Positions 1 to 5,744 of a DNA stretch of 5,744 nt are shown here, piece by piece. The position numbers and the translations under genes are program-made. Below the pieces are notes generated by a model that worked only from the letters and a program-made list of their open reading frames with translations, was not told the origin of the DNA and searched no databases. Origin of the DNA: a bacterium (lineage in GTDB: Bacteria > Planctomycetota > Phycisphaerae > Phycisphaerales > UBA1924); the NCBI GenBank assembly GCA_002401225.1, contig NVSM01000023.1, positions 1 through 5,744 on the forward strand. Reading direction: 5' to 3'. Each line of letters begins with the position of its first letter. Within the stretch, counting starts at the first letter, position 1.

Positions 1-312
1 ACCGTAACCGCCACCGCTGCGACCACCGCCGCCGCCGCCACCGAAGCCTCCGCCGCGTGGGCGTTCTTCGCGTGGGCGTGCTTCGTTTACAACGAGTGCA
101 CGGCCGTCAATGTCGTTGCCGTTGAGTTTTTCAATTGCTTGGTGTCCGGCGTCATCGTCGGCCATTTCAACGAAACCAAATCCACGCGAACGACCGGTTT
201 CCCTGTCGCTCATTACGCGTGCGGACTGAACATCACCAATCTCTGAAAAGAGGTCGTTGAGTTCCTGATCGTTCATCGAGTACGGGAGATTCCCTACATA
301 CAAGTTCAGCAT
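1..312 (-). CDS. RRM-domain glycine-rich RNA-binding protein, C-terminus cut by window edge
   Basis: 104 codons are visible, with no stop before the left edge. A single RNA recognition motif fills residues 2-78. RNP2 is LYVGNL (residues 4-9) and RNP1 is RGFGFVEM (residues 43-50), with the aromatic residues Y5, F45 and F47 that stack on RNA bases. A linker with two RPR units (residues 79-86, encoded by a 15-nt direct repeat at 54-64 and 69-79) leads into a Gly-rich tail of GGGFGGGG type from residue 87. This is the layout of bacterial Rbp proteins of cyanobacteria and planctomycetes, which bind single-stranded RNA in the cytoplasm and are often linked to cold or stress responses; the RNA targets here are unknown. 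The start is fixed: an in-frame TGA lies at 337-339 and this ATG is the first after it. A weak GGA (321-323) sits 8 nt upstream of the ATG. Confidence 0.93.
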   Translation of the reverse strand, partial: MLNLYVGNLPYSMNDQELNDLFSEIGDVQSARVMSDRETGRSRGFGFVEMADDDAGHQAIEKLNGNDIDGRALVVNEARPREERPRGGGFGGGGGGGRSGGGYG

Positions 313-527
313 TGCTGTTTTCCAAATGCCCGTGAGTCAAGTCAGTATCGAGAGAGAGAACCGGGCATCTTCTTCGTCGACTGCAACGCCGCATGGCGAA
401 GCAGACAAGTCTAGACAGAAATATGCACAGAAACAGGAAAAAATATGGAATATGCCCTCATGTAGTCCCTTTAAATCGGCTCTTGGCCCAGAATTTGGGT
501 TTCCATAAGATGATGCCTCAGGAATGT
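313..527. other. Intergenic region: leader of the RRM gene and 3' flank of the hisN-like gene
   Basis: This 215-nt stretch lies between the RRM gene start and the phosphatase gene stop, both on the minus strand. It must hold the RRM promoter if that gene is not read through from upstream. AT-rich sequence at 436-475 is the most promoter-like part, but no -35/-10 pair is convincing. It also holds the inverted repeat at 326-368, a (GA)5 tract at 350-359, the 8-bp palindrome GTCTAGAC (409-416) and a short CCCA/TGGG hairpin at 488-500 with no T-run. A plus-strand reading frame of 60 codons at 326-508 lacks a ribosome binding site and has a Ser-rich, arbitrary composition, so I do not call it a gene. 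Confidence 0.6.
326..368 (-). promoter_or_regulatory. Possible leader hairpin upstream of the RRM gene start
   Basis: ATGCCCG at 326-332 and CGGGCAT at 362-368 are perfect 7-bp inverted repeats separated by 29 nt. On the RRM mRNA the 3' arm ends 13 nt before the ATG, just ahead of the weak GGA Shine-Dalgarno element. The loop carries a (TC)5 tract on the mRNA strand (complement of 350-359), a pyrimidine-rich stretch. A structured leader is plausible for a stress-type RNA-binding protein gene, but a 7-bp match across 29 nt could be chance. Confidence 0.3.
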
Positions 528-1334
528 TTATGAATTGAGCTCATCCTGAGACTGGATCAGTGCGATTAACTCCTCTTGGAGCAACCCATTGGATGCGACC
601 AACTCGCCAGATTCGAGCGTTTCGACTCCGCTCAGATCAGTACAACGCCCGCCCGCTTCATTGATAATTGGGATTGCAGCCGCAAAATCCCACAAACTCA
701 ACACCGGCTCGACCACCGCATCAACCCGCCCCGTCGCGAGCAACACCCATCCATAACAATCGCTCCACCCACGCGTGTGCTTGGCGTGGGCATCGAGTTG
801 TTCGTACAACTTGCGAAGCGCAGGCGTCGTGAAGTAGCTCATCGAAGTCGTGCTGATCAACGATTGATCCAATTGGTCAACAGACGACACTTGCGCACGA
901 ATTGGATCAGAGCCGTTGGTCGTATGCCAGCAACCCAAACCAACTCCAGCATACACCGTTTCGTTCAACGCAGGCATGGCGATCACACCAAGCACCGGGG
1001 TTCCATTTTTCATACAGGCGAACATGGTACCGAACAGAGGCACGCCTTGGACGAATGAAATGGTGCCGTCGATTGGGTCGATAATCCATTCGTATTCCGA
1101 AGTACCAACCTTGCGTTCAAACTCTTCGCCAAGGATCGAGTCTTCGGGATAGACCTCGCTGATTTGTTTTCGAAGATCTGTTTCGCATGCACGATCGGCA
1201 ACCGTGACAGGCGTGCCGTCGTGTTTGGTTGTTTGATCAAGATCCGAAGTGCCGAAGTATTCCAGCGTGAGCTTCGCCGAGCGTTGAGCCGCAGCGACCG
1301 CGAAGTCTAAGCGTTGTTGAAGATCATCATTCAT
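528..1334 (-). CDS. hisN: Inositol monophosphatase-fold phosphatase, HisN-type histidinol-phosphatase
   Basis: 268 aa, the usual length for the family. It is a Mg-dependent phosphomonoesterase; the HisN branch removes phosphate from L-histidinol phosphate in the cytoplasm. Visible motifs: KHDGTPVTVADR (37-48), GEEFE (69-73, metal ligand E70), the signature DPIDGTISF (86-94, metal ligands D86 and D89 with T91) and WDFAA (215-219, metal ligand D216). The stretch around WSDCYGW (190-196), followed by GRVDAVVEP and LSLWDFAA, resembles HisN more than SuhB or CysQ proteins; that subfamily call is from memory of the family. The ATG overlaps the stop of the upstream oxoamine synthase gene as ATGA (1331-1334), with no clear ribosome binding site, so translational coupling is likely. 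No other his gene is in the window, so action on another sugar or inositol phosphate, or on a product of the partner enzyme, remains possible. Stop is TAA. Confidence 0.88.
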   Translation of the reverse strand: MNDDLQQRLDFAVAAAQRSAKLTLEYFGTSDLDQTTKHDGTPVTVADRACETDLRKQISEVYPEDSILGEEFERKVGTSEYEWIIDPIDGTISFVQGVPLFGTMFACMKNGTPVLGVIAMPALNETVYAGVGLGCWHTTNGSDPIRAQVSSVDQLDQSLISTTSMSYFTTPALRKLYEQLDAHAKHTRGWSDCYGWVLLATGRVDAVVEPVLSLWDFAAAIPIINEAGGRCTDLSGVETLESGELVASNGLLQEELIALIQSQDELNS

Positions 1335-2443
1335 GCCGTTACACTCGATTCTGTATTGAGCACTCGATCAAGACCCGCCCGGAGTTGCTCGAGCTGTTCG
1401 TGCGTGTGCGAAGCATTGACCGCAAGCCGAAAGTACAACGGGGCCGGTCCATTTGGATATTCCATCAAAGGCAGGATGATTTCGCAATCGAGCAAAGCCT
1501 GCTCTAGCCGCTTCATATTCGATTCGTTGCCAATAGTAAACGCGAAGATCGAAGTCTGTAAGTCATGGGTCGCGATTCCCAATGATCGCAACACTTCACG
1601 CACATGATCAATATTGGTGTGCAGCTGCCTGTGGAGTGAGTCGTCTGTTTTTAAAATCCTCAGCGCCTCAAGCCCCGCAGCGACCAAAGGCGGTGCAGCC
1701 GGTGTCGTACACCGATACGCGATCGAATGATCCCGTGCAGATTCAACCGCAACAGACACCCCCATCACAATCCCGCCCGCACACCCAAGCCCTTTGGCCA
1801 GTGTCGTTGTGACGATGAGTTGATCAGAAATCAATCCCAGTTCGTTCGCAGTCCCTCGCCCATGATCTCCAAGCACGCCCAGCCCATGGCAATCATCAAG
1901 CAGCAACCAGTCGTTGGTTCGCAGTGCATCGTTGAGTTCGTGTACCGGGGCGAGGTCGCCGTTGGTCGTGAAGACCGAGTCGGTGAGGATGACAGCGGGG
2001 GCGTTGAGTTGGTGAAGAAGTGTTCTTGCATGTTCCGCATCAAGATGATTGAAGAGATGAATCTCCATCTTCGCAAGCACCGCCGCATCCTTGAGGCTCG
2101 CATGTGCTCGCTCGTCGATCAGTGCGTGTTTGATCCCAAGCACTTCGAGCCCTTGCAGTGCTGCGAGGTTTGCGGTGTATCCATCGGGCACCAACAGCCC
2201 CGCTTGATGATTGCAAAACTCGGTGAGCTGAGATTCGAGCATCGCATGCGGGCGGGCATTGCCCGTCGTCTCTCGGCTCGCCGAACTCGACAACCCATAC
2301 ACCGACACAGCATCCTGCACCGTTCGAATGACATCAGGGTGATGGGCGAGCCCAAGGTAGTTGCACCCACCAAAGGACAAGAACTCGACCGATCCTCGTC
2401 GGATGGTCGTTGCGGTACAAAAATCAGAGGGAATATTTGGCAT
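1331..2443 (-). CDS. PLP-dependent alpha-oxoamine synthase family enzyme (BioF/Kbl-like)
   Basis: 370 aa from the ATG at 2443. Fold type I PLP enzyme of the family that includes 8-amino-7-oxononanoate synthase, 2-amino-3-ketobutyrate CoA ligase and serine palmitoyltransferase, which condense an amino acid with an acyl-CoA with loss of CO2. Motifs: NYLGLAHHP (28-36), SASRETTGN (54-62) then H66 and LE, HAS with the PLP-stacking His (H114), DSVFTTNGDLAP (155-166), DDCHGLGVLG (183-192, with D183 for the pyridine nitrogen and H186), and TTTLAKGLG with Schiff-base K217. TL-x-K is closer to BioF than to Kbl's TFSK. Start: a TAA (2453-2455) precedes a possible TTG at 2452, so the ORF cannot extend further; the ATG three codons in is preferred. 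Neither has a Shine-Dalgarno. It overlaps the hisN-like gene by 4 nt. No other biotin gene is near, so the substrate is left open. Confidence 0.87.
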   Translation of the reverse strand: MPNIPSDFCTATTIRRGSVEFLSFGGCNYLGLAHHPDVIRTVQDAVSVYGLSSSASRETTGNARPHAMLESQLTEFCNHQAGLLVPDGYTANLAALQGLEVLGIKHALIDERAHASLKDAAVLAKMEIHLFNHLDAEHARTLLHQLNAPAVILTDSVFTTNGDLAPVHELNDALRTNDWLLLDDCHGLGVLGDHGRGTANELGLISDQLIVTTTLAKGLGCAGGIVMGVSVAVESARDHSIAYRCTTPAAPPLVAAGLEALRILKTDDSLHRQLHTNIDHVREVLRSLGIATHDLQTSIFAFTIGNESNMKRLEQALLDCEIILPLMEYPNGPAPLYFRLAVNASHTHEQLEQLRAGLDRVLNTESSVTA

Positions 2444-2594
2444 CTGAAACAATTATCGTCAGGTCGGGTACCAAAGGCGCGTATTTAGTTTAGGAATCCT
2501 GAACAGAGTCGCATGATCAAGCAAGTTGAGACATGCCGGGTCTGCTCCTAGACTCTTGGGCTGCGAGTGCATCCTTCCTGGGGTACTTGAGTTG

Positions 2595-2602
2595 TATATA
2601 AA
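2595..2602 (+). promoter_or_regulatory. Putative -10 element of the transporter operon
   Basis: TATATAAA contains the hexamers TATATA (2595-2600) and TATAAA (2597-2602), the most -10-like sequence upstream of the solute-binding protein gene. It is 31-38 nt before the ATG. The best upstream match at a fitting distance, TTCCTG (2575-2580, 16 nt from TATAAA), is a poor -35, so the assignment is tentative. Confidence 0.35.
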
Positions 2603-2620
2603 GGCCTGCCATAGAGGCTT
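2601..2620 (+). promoter_or_regulatory. Small 5' leader hairpin next to the ribosome binding site
   Basis: AAGGCCT and AGGCTT can pair as a 6-bp stem with one bulged G around a 7-nt loop (GCCATAG). The stem ends directly before the GAGGAG ribosome binding site. If transcription starts just after the TATAAA element, part of this stem may be missing from the mRNA, so a role is uncertain. Confidence 0.2.
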
Positions 2621-2626
2621 GAGGAG
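2621..2626 (+). promoter_or_regulatory. Ribosome binding site that fixes the solute-binding protein start
   Basis: GAGGAG is a strong Shine-Dalgarno sequence 7 nt before the ATG at 2634. It decides against the earlier in-frame ATG at 2526, which would add 36 residues of non-signal-like sequence ahead of a clear signal peptide. Confidence 0.85.
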
Positions 2627-2633
2627 AACATCA

Positions 2634-4439
2634 ATGTCGATTTGGACCCGTACTCGTAGAAATATCGTTCTGGCAACCGCCTCAACCGCGATATTTGCAT
2701 CCTCGGCTCTTTCTGCCGGGGTCCAAGCCCCCAAAGACGATGCCCTCAAGGTCATGCAACTTCCCATCCGAACCGATGGACCCAAAAGCCTCGATCCCGT
2801 AGTCGGTTCAACTACTTATGACAACATGGCTTGCGCCCAGTTCTATGAAACACTCCTGACAAATAAATATGCGAGTCCGATGGAGATGGAGCCACTGCTC
2901 CTCTCCGAGATGCCCATCACCCAAGATGGCGGCACCACATGGCACTTCAAACTCAAGCCTGAGGTTTATTTTCAAGACAACGCCTGTTTCCCAGATGGCA
3001 AGGGCCGCTTGATTACTTCAGATGATGTGTTCTACTCGATCAAGCGACTCGCCGATGAGAAGTACAAACTCAAAAACTGGTGGCTCCTCGATCACACGAT
3101 TCTCGGGTTCAATGAGTACAAAGATATTCAGAACGCAGCGGATCAGTTCGATTATGATGCTCCGGTCGAAGGATTCCGCAAAATCAATAACACAGAGTTT
3201 GAGATCGTTCTTGAAAAACCTGTCTACCGGTTCTTGTACATCCTTTCCATGTTCCAAACCTCCGTTGTGTCTCATGAGGCGGTTGAGTTTTATGGCGAGA
3301 ACTTCGCCCGCAACCCCGTCGGGACTGGCCCATTCATCCTCGATACTTGGGTGCCCAAGCAGTCGATGACCGCAGATCGCAACCCGAACTATCATGCGGT
3401 GTTCTATCCAGAACGCTCGGAGTGGTCCAAGGTTGATAAACGCAATCGGCTCCACCGTGCTGCTGGTAAACAAGTGCCATTCGTAGATCGCATCGAGTTC
3501 ACCATGTTCGCAGAAGATCAGCCCATGTGGCTCGAGTTCTCGAAAGGCAAGCTTGGATTCTCACAGGTGCCTGAAGATTACTTCACCGAAGCCTTCGATC
3601 TCGCGTCGAAAGAACTGACCGAAGAATATCTCCGCAAGGGGATTCGGTACCACTCCAACATGCTGCTCGATTTCACCTTCCGCGGATTCAATATGGAAGA
3701 TGAGATCCTTGGCGGGTATACCCCAGACAAAATCGCTCTTCGTCGGGCGATTTCGTACGCGATCGATCTCGATGAGATCAACAAAACATTCTATAACGGG
3801 CGACAAATCGTCTACGATGGTCCGATTCCTCCAGGACTCGAAGGGCATCCAGAAAACCACCGTGCCGATGCTGCGGCCCGTGGACCGAACTTGTCCAAAG
3901 CCAAGAAACTCCTCGCTGAAGCAGGATATCCAAATGGCGAAGGCTTGCCTCCGATCCGGTTCTTGACTTCACAGAGTGCGATCAACAACGCGGTCGGCGA
4001 GATGGTCAAGCGTCAGCTGGCCGAGGTCAACATCAAGTTCGAGCCTGTGTATCTCGATTTCTCGACACTGATCGAGAATATCAACAAGAAGAAGGCCCCG
4101 ATGTTCGGGTTCGCCTGGGCAAGTGATTATCCAGATGCCGAGAACAACCTAGCGTTGTTCTATGGCCCAAACGAGTCCCCAGGCTCAAACCACTACAACT
4201 ACAAACGCCCAGAATACGATGCGCTCTACGAGAAGATCCTGACGATGGGCCCGAGCGATGAACGGACGGCGATCTATGAGCAGATGCGTGACATGGTGCT
4301 CGATGACTGTGCGTATGTTGGCGGCATGGCCCGCGAACGATTCTACTTGATCAACCCTTGGCTGCGCAACTGCAAGCCAACCGAACGCTATTATGGATGG
4401 TTCAAGTATCTTGATGTGGACGACGACGCGAGGAACTGA
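2634..4439 (+). CDS. ABC transporter substrate-binding protein, family 5 (oligopeptide/dipeptide type)
   Basis: 601 aa, somewhat longer than E. coli DppA/OppA (about 535-545). Residues 1-28 are a signal peptide: R6, R8, R9, a hydrophobic stretch from 11, and a likely cut after ALSA (28). There is no lipobox cysteine, so the mature protein should be soluble in the periplasm. TRRNIVL (7-13) is loosely Tat-like. Family 5 hallmarks follow: an early LDP (53-55); NPVGTGPFIL (227-236) with the ADRNPNY element (247-253); ALRRAISYAIDLDEI (368-382); the AKKLLAEAGYP helix (423-433); and WASDYPDAENN (495-505), which aligns with the DppA region whose Asp binds the peptide amino terminus. These support capture of peptides or similar ligands; the actual ligand cannot be read. 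The mature part has four cysteines (67, 118, 559, 580), so disulfides are possible. It is the first gene of the operon, 70 nt before the permease gene. Confidence 0.93.
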   Translation: MSIWTRTRRNIVLATASTAIFASSALSAGVQAPKDDALKVMQLPIRTDGPKSLDPVVGSTTYDNMACAQFYETLLTNKYASPMEMEPLLLSEMPITQDGGTTWHFKLKPEVYFQDNACFPDGKGRLITSDDVFYSIKRLADEKYKLKNWWLLDHTILGFNEYKDIQNAADQFDYDAPVEGFRKINNTEFEIVLEKPVYRFLYILSMFQTSVVSHEAVEFYGENFARNPVGTGPFILDTWVPKQSMTADRNPNYHAVFYPERSEWSKVDKRNRLHRAAGKQVPFVDRIEFTMFAEDQPMWLEFSKGKLGFSQVPEDYFTEAFDLASKELTEEYLRKGIRYHSNMLLDFTFRGFNMEDEILGGYTPDKIALRRAISYAIDLDEINKTFYNGRQIVYDGPIPPGLEGHPENHRADAAARGPNLSKAKKLLAEAGYPNGEGLPPIRFLTSQSAINNAVGEMVKRQLAEVNIKFEPVYLDFSTLIENINKKKAPMFGFAWASDYPDAENNLALFYGPNESPGSNHYNYKRPEYDALYEKILTMGPSDERTAIYEQMRDMVLDDCAYVGGMARERFYLINPWLRNCKPTERYYGWFKYLDVDDDARN

Positions 4440-4509
4440 TTTTCGTTTCTTACACTCATTCGTTTCTTTGAGTACATTTTCATTGTGAATCGATCCCGGA
4501 GCTACACCC
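4440..4509 (+). other. Spacer between binding protein and permease genes with a 10-bp direct repeat
   Basis: TTCGTTTCTT occurs at 4442-4451 and again at 4459-4468, a 17-nt period, in pyrimidine-rich sequence. No stable hairpin followed by a T-run is seen, so the operon is probably continuous, although such spacers often carry the step-down in expression between binding protein and permeases. Confidence 0.5.
4498..4501 (+). promoter_or_regulatory. Ribosome binding site for the GTG-start permease
   Basis: GGAG lies 8 nt upstream of the GTG at 4510. It supports this non-ATG start, which leaves the expected MWTYIVRR amino terminus in place. Confidence 0.7.
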
Positions 4510-5487
4510 GTGTGGACCTATATCGTTCGGCGAACGCTGTACAACATCCCAGTCTTCTTGGCCATTATCTTTCTGATGATGGCTGCTTTACGGGTGAGTG
4601 ATCCGGTCTCGGCCCAGCTGAGCAAGAACCCATCACCCGAAGAGATTAAACTCAAGAAAATTGAGTTTGGTCTCGACAAGCCATTCGTGGTGCAGTACGG
4701 CATCTTCATGAGGCAACTCGTGTTTCTAGATTTTAGCGAACGATCATGGGATCAAGAATTCACGGTCAAGGAGATGATTACCAAGTCCATCCCGCCGAGT
4801 ATGGCCGTCACGATTCCGACGCTGGCCATTACCGCTTCGATCGCGATTTGTGTTGGGCTGATCTCCGCCTTTTATCGAGGGAGGGCCCCCGACAAAATAC
4901 TCATGTTCATCGCGGTCATCGGGATGAGTATCTCGGTGCTGGTTTACATCATGATCGGGCAGTATTGGGGGGCCTATCTGCCCAGTAATGTCTTCAAAGA
5001 TTGGCCGTTCCAGATTTCGGTCGATGCGTCCGCCGGCTCATCGCCTTGGTTCTTCTTTATCCCATCGAACTGGGTGGCCTATTGCATGCTTCCGGTGATC
5101 ATCAATGTGACGGTTGCGCTCGGGTATGACACTCGGTTCTATCGAGCGGTCATGGTCGAAGAATCACAAAAAGACTACATCCGCACCGCACGGGCCAAGG
5201 GCGCGAGCGTGAAGAGGGTCATGTTTGTTCATATGCTCAAGAACGCAATGATCCCGATTATCACACGGATCATGATCTCGTTGCCATTCATTATTACGGG
5301 TTCAATTCTGATTGAAGTTTACTTCGGCATCCCAGGCATGGGACGCACGCTGATCAAAGCGATCAACGCCAAAGACTTCCCGGTTATCCAAACATTTACT
5401 GCACTGTTCGCAGCATTGTTTATTGCATCAAACATCCTCACCGATGTGCTCTACGCACTCGCTGACCCGAGAGTGAGGCTTTCATGA
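4510..5487 (+). CDS. ABC transporter permease, DppB/OppB type
   Basis: 325 aa, close to the usual DppB/OppB length. It forms one half of the inner-membrane channel for the ligand delivered by the preceding binding protein. The N-terminus (YIVRRTLYNIPVF) and first membrane helix (about 11-30) are typical of the family. Further helices fall near 98-122, 129-150, 187-205, 246-268 and 292-316. The EAA loop that contacts the ATPase is VEESQKDYIRTARAKG (216-231) with the conserved G231, followed by VFVH-like and LKNAMIP sequence. The C-terminus DVLYALADPRVRL (312-324) is a family hallmark. The GTG start is supported by GGAG at 4498. Its stop overlaps the start of the second permease gene as ATGA (5484-5487), pointing to coupled, matched production of the two subunits. 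The substrate is presumed to be peptides or a related compound. Confidence 0.95.
   Translation: MWTYIVRRTLYNIPVFLAIIFLMMAALRVSDPVSAQLSKNPSPEEIKLKKIEFGLDKPFVVQYGIFMRQLVFLDFSERSWDQEFTVKEMITKSIPPSMAVTIPTLAITASIAICVGLISAFYRGRAPDKILMFIAVIGMSISVLVYIMIGQYWGAYLPSNVFKDWPFQISVDASAGSSPWFFFIPSNWVAYCMLPVIINVTVALGYDTRFYRAVMVEESQKDYIRTARAKGASVKRVMFVHMLKNAMIPIITRIMISLPFIITGSILIEVYFGIPGMGRTLIKAINAKDFPVIQTFTALFAALFIASNILTDVLYALADPRVRLS
5475..5478 (+). promoter_or_regulatory. Ribosome binding site for the second permease, inside the first permease gene
   Basis: GAGG lies 5 nt upstream of the ATG at 5484, within the last codons of the first permease gene. It backs up translational coupling through the ATGA overlap and favours this start over the later in-frame ATGs at 5502 and 5520. 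Confidence 0.5.
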
Positions 5488-5744
5488 TTCTGTCTCGAAG
5501 AATGAAAGAGTCGCCAGCGATGCGAAAGCTGCTCCGCAACAAGGCAGCCCTCGTCGCGATGAGCATTATCTCGCTCTACCTGCTCTTGTTTGTGTGGATC
5601 ACAAGCATGCAGGTTGTCGCATGGGTCGGCGATAAAACAGACGCATACGACCTGAGCCAACGCCCCATCATGGGCGCATTGCTCACCCAGCGCACCCTCG
5701 AACGCGTGGGCGGGAGCAATCAGCCCGGGTTCGGGCTCATCGCC
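5484..5744 (+). CDS. ABC transporter permease, DppC/OppC type, amino-terminal part
   Basis: 87 codons are visible and the frame is open at the right edge, so the protein is cut by the window. The N-terminus has the OppC_N look: a basic stretch KLLRNK (15-20) runs straight into one membrane helix, about 21-40 (LVAMSIISLYLLLFVW). The rest (41-87) should be periplasmic. The EAA loop and the usual LGTDxxGRD motif of this family have not been reached by residue 87. Identity rests on the N-terminal pattern and on position directly after, and overlapping by 4 nt, a DppB/OppB-type gene. It would pair with that permease as the second half of the channel; ATPase genes are expected downstream. Confidence 0.85.
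   Translation, partial: MILSRRMKESPAMRKLLRNKAALVAMSIISLYLLLFVWITSMQVVAWVGDKTDAYDLSQRPIMGALLTQRTLERVGGSNQPGFGLIA

Larger units (their letters stand above)
2444..2633. promoter_or_regulatory. Divergent intergenic region between oxoamine synthase and transporter operons
   Basis: About 190 nt separate two head-to-head transcription units, so promoters for both are expected here. Facing left, GATAAT (complement of 2452-2457) is a near-consensus -10 lying just upstream of the ATG at 2443, without a good -35. Facing right, overlapping TATATA/TATAAA lies at 2595-2602. A short palindrome AGGAATCCT (2492-2500) lies between them and could be an operator, but at 9 bp it may be chance. No small gene or RNA is evident. 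Confidence 0.5.

Noticed and set aside
409..416. Palindrome GTCTAGAC as an operator upstream of the RRM gene
   Set aside because: An isolated 8-bp palindrome is common by chance and no second copy or promoter overlap could be shown.
484..506. Hairpin CCCA-GAATT-TGGG as a terminator after the hisN-like gene
   Set aside because: The stem is only 4 bp, extendable by 3 bp past a bulge, and no T-run follows in the direction of transcription.
326..508. Possible 60-codon plus-strand gene in the RRM leader region
   Set aside because: No Shine-Dalgarno, no recognisable sequence, and it begins inside the leader of a divergent gene.
576..1058. Plus-strand open frame (160 codons) opposite the hisN-like gene
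   Set aside because: It is a shadow of the minus-strand coding frame; composition is Arg/His/Thr-rich and no motif or start signal is visible.
1727..2488. Long plus-strand open frame (253 codons) opposite the oxoamine synthase gene
   Set aside because: It lies antisense to a gene with clear family motifs, has no ribosome binding site, and its translation shows no recognisable domain and an arbitrary Arg/His-rich composition.
2526..2633. Longer amino terminus for the solute-binding protein, starting at 2526
   Set aside because: It would place 36 residues before a clear signal peptide and bury a strong GAGGAG ribosome binding site placed correctly for the ATG at 2634.
4479..4489. TTCA-TTG-TGAA hairpin before the first permease gene
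   Set aside because: A 4-bp AT-rich stem with a 3-nt loop is too weak to call a regulatory or terminator structure.

Overview
The window looks like a piece of a Gram-negative bacterial chromosome of moderate GC content. Evidence for this is a periplasmic oligopeptide-binding protein with a cleavable, non-lipoprotein signal peptide, good GGAG-type ribosome binding sites, and one GTG start. The protein mix (single-RRM glycine-rich RNA-binding protein, HisN-like phosphatase, alpha-oxoamine synthase family enzyme, Opp/Dpp-type transporter) would fit a planctomycete such as a Phycisphaerae member. That placement rests on protein style and memory, not on a marker gene, so it is tentative.

Layout: (1) Bases 1-312, minus strand: an RRM RNA-binding protein whose glycine-rich tail runs off the left edge. 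(2) Bases 313-527: a non-coding leader/spacer with a 7-bp inverted repeat and a (GA)5 tract. (3) Bases 528-2443, minus strand: a two-gene operon. A PLP-dependent alpha-oxoamine synthase family enzyme (upstream) overlaps by ATGA a HisN-type inositol-monophosphatase-fold phosphatase (downstream). (4) Bases 2444-2633: a divergent promoter region. (5) Bases 2634-5744, plus strand: an ABC importer operon with a 601-aa family 5 solute-binding protein, a DppB/OppB-type permease and the first 87 codons of a DppC/OppC-type permease. The two permease genes overlap by ATGA. The ATPase genes are not in the window and probably follow to the right.

The plus-strand genes form one working unit: the binding protein captures a peptide-like ligand in the periplasm and passes it to a two-permease channel. 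The minus-strand pair is translationally coupled, which suggests linked functions, but the substrate of the alpha-oxoamine synthase cannot be read from sequence. No rRNA, tRNA, CRISPR array, insertion sequence or convincing rho-independent terminator was seen. I found no strong case for a novel multi-gene system. The most interesting points are the unusual motif variants and phosphatase pairing of the oxoamine synthase, and the structured leader of the RNA-binding protein gene.
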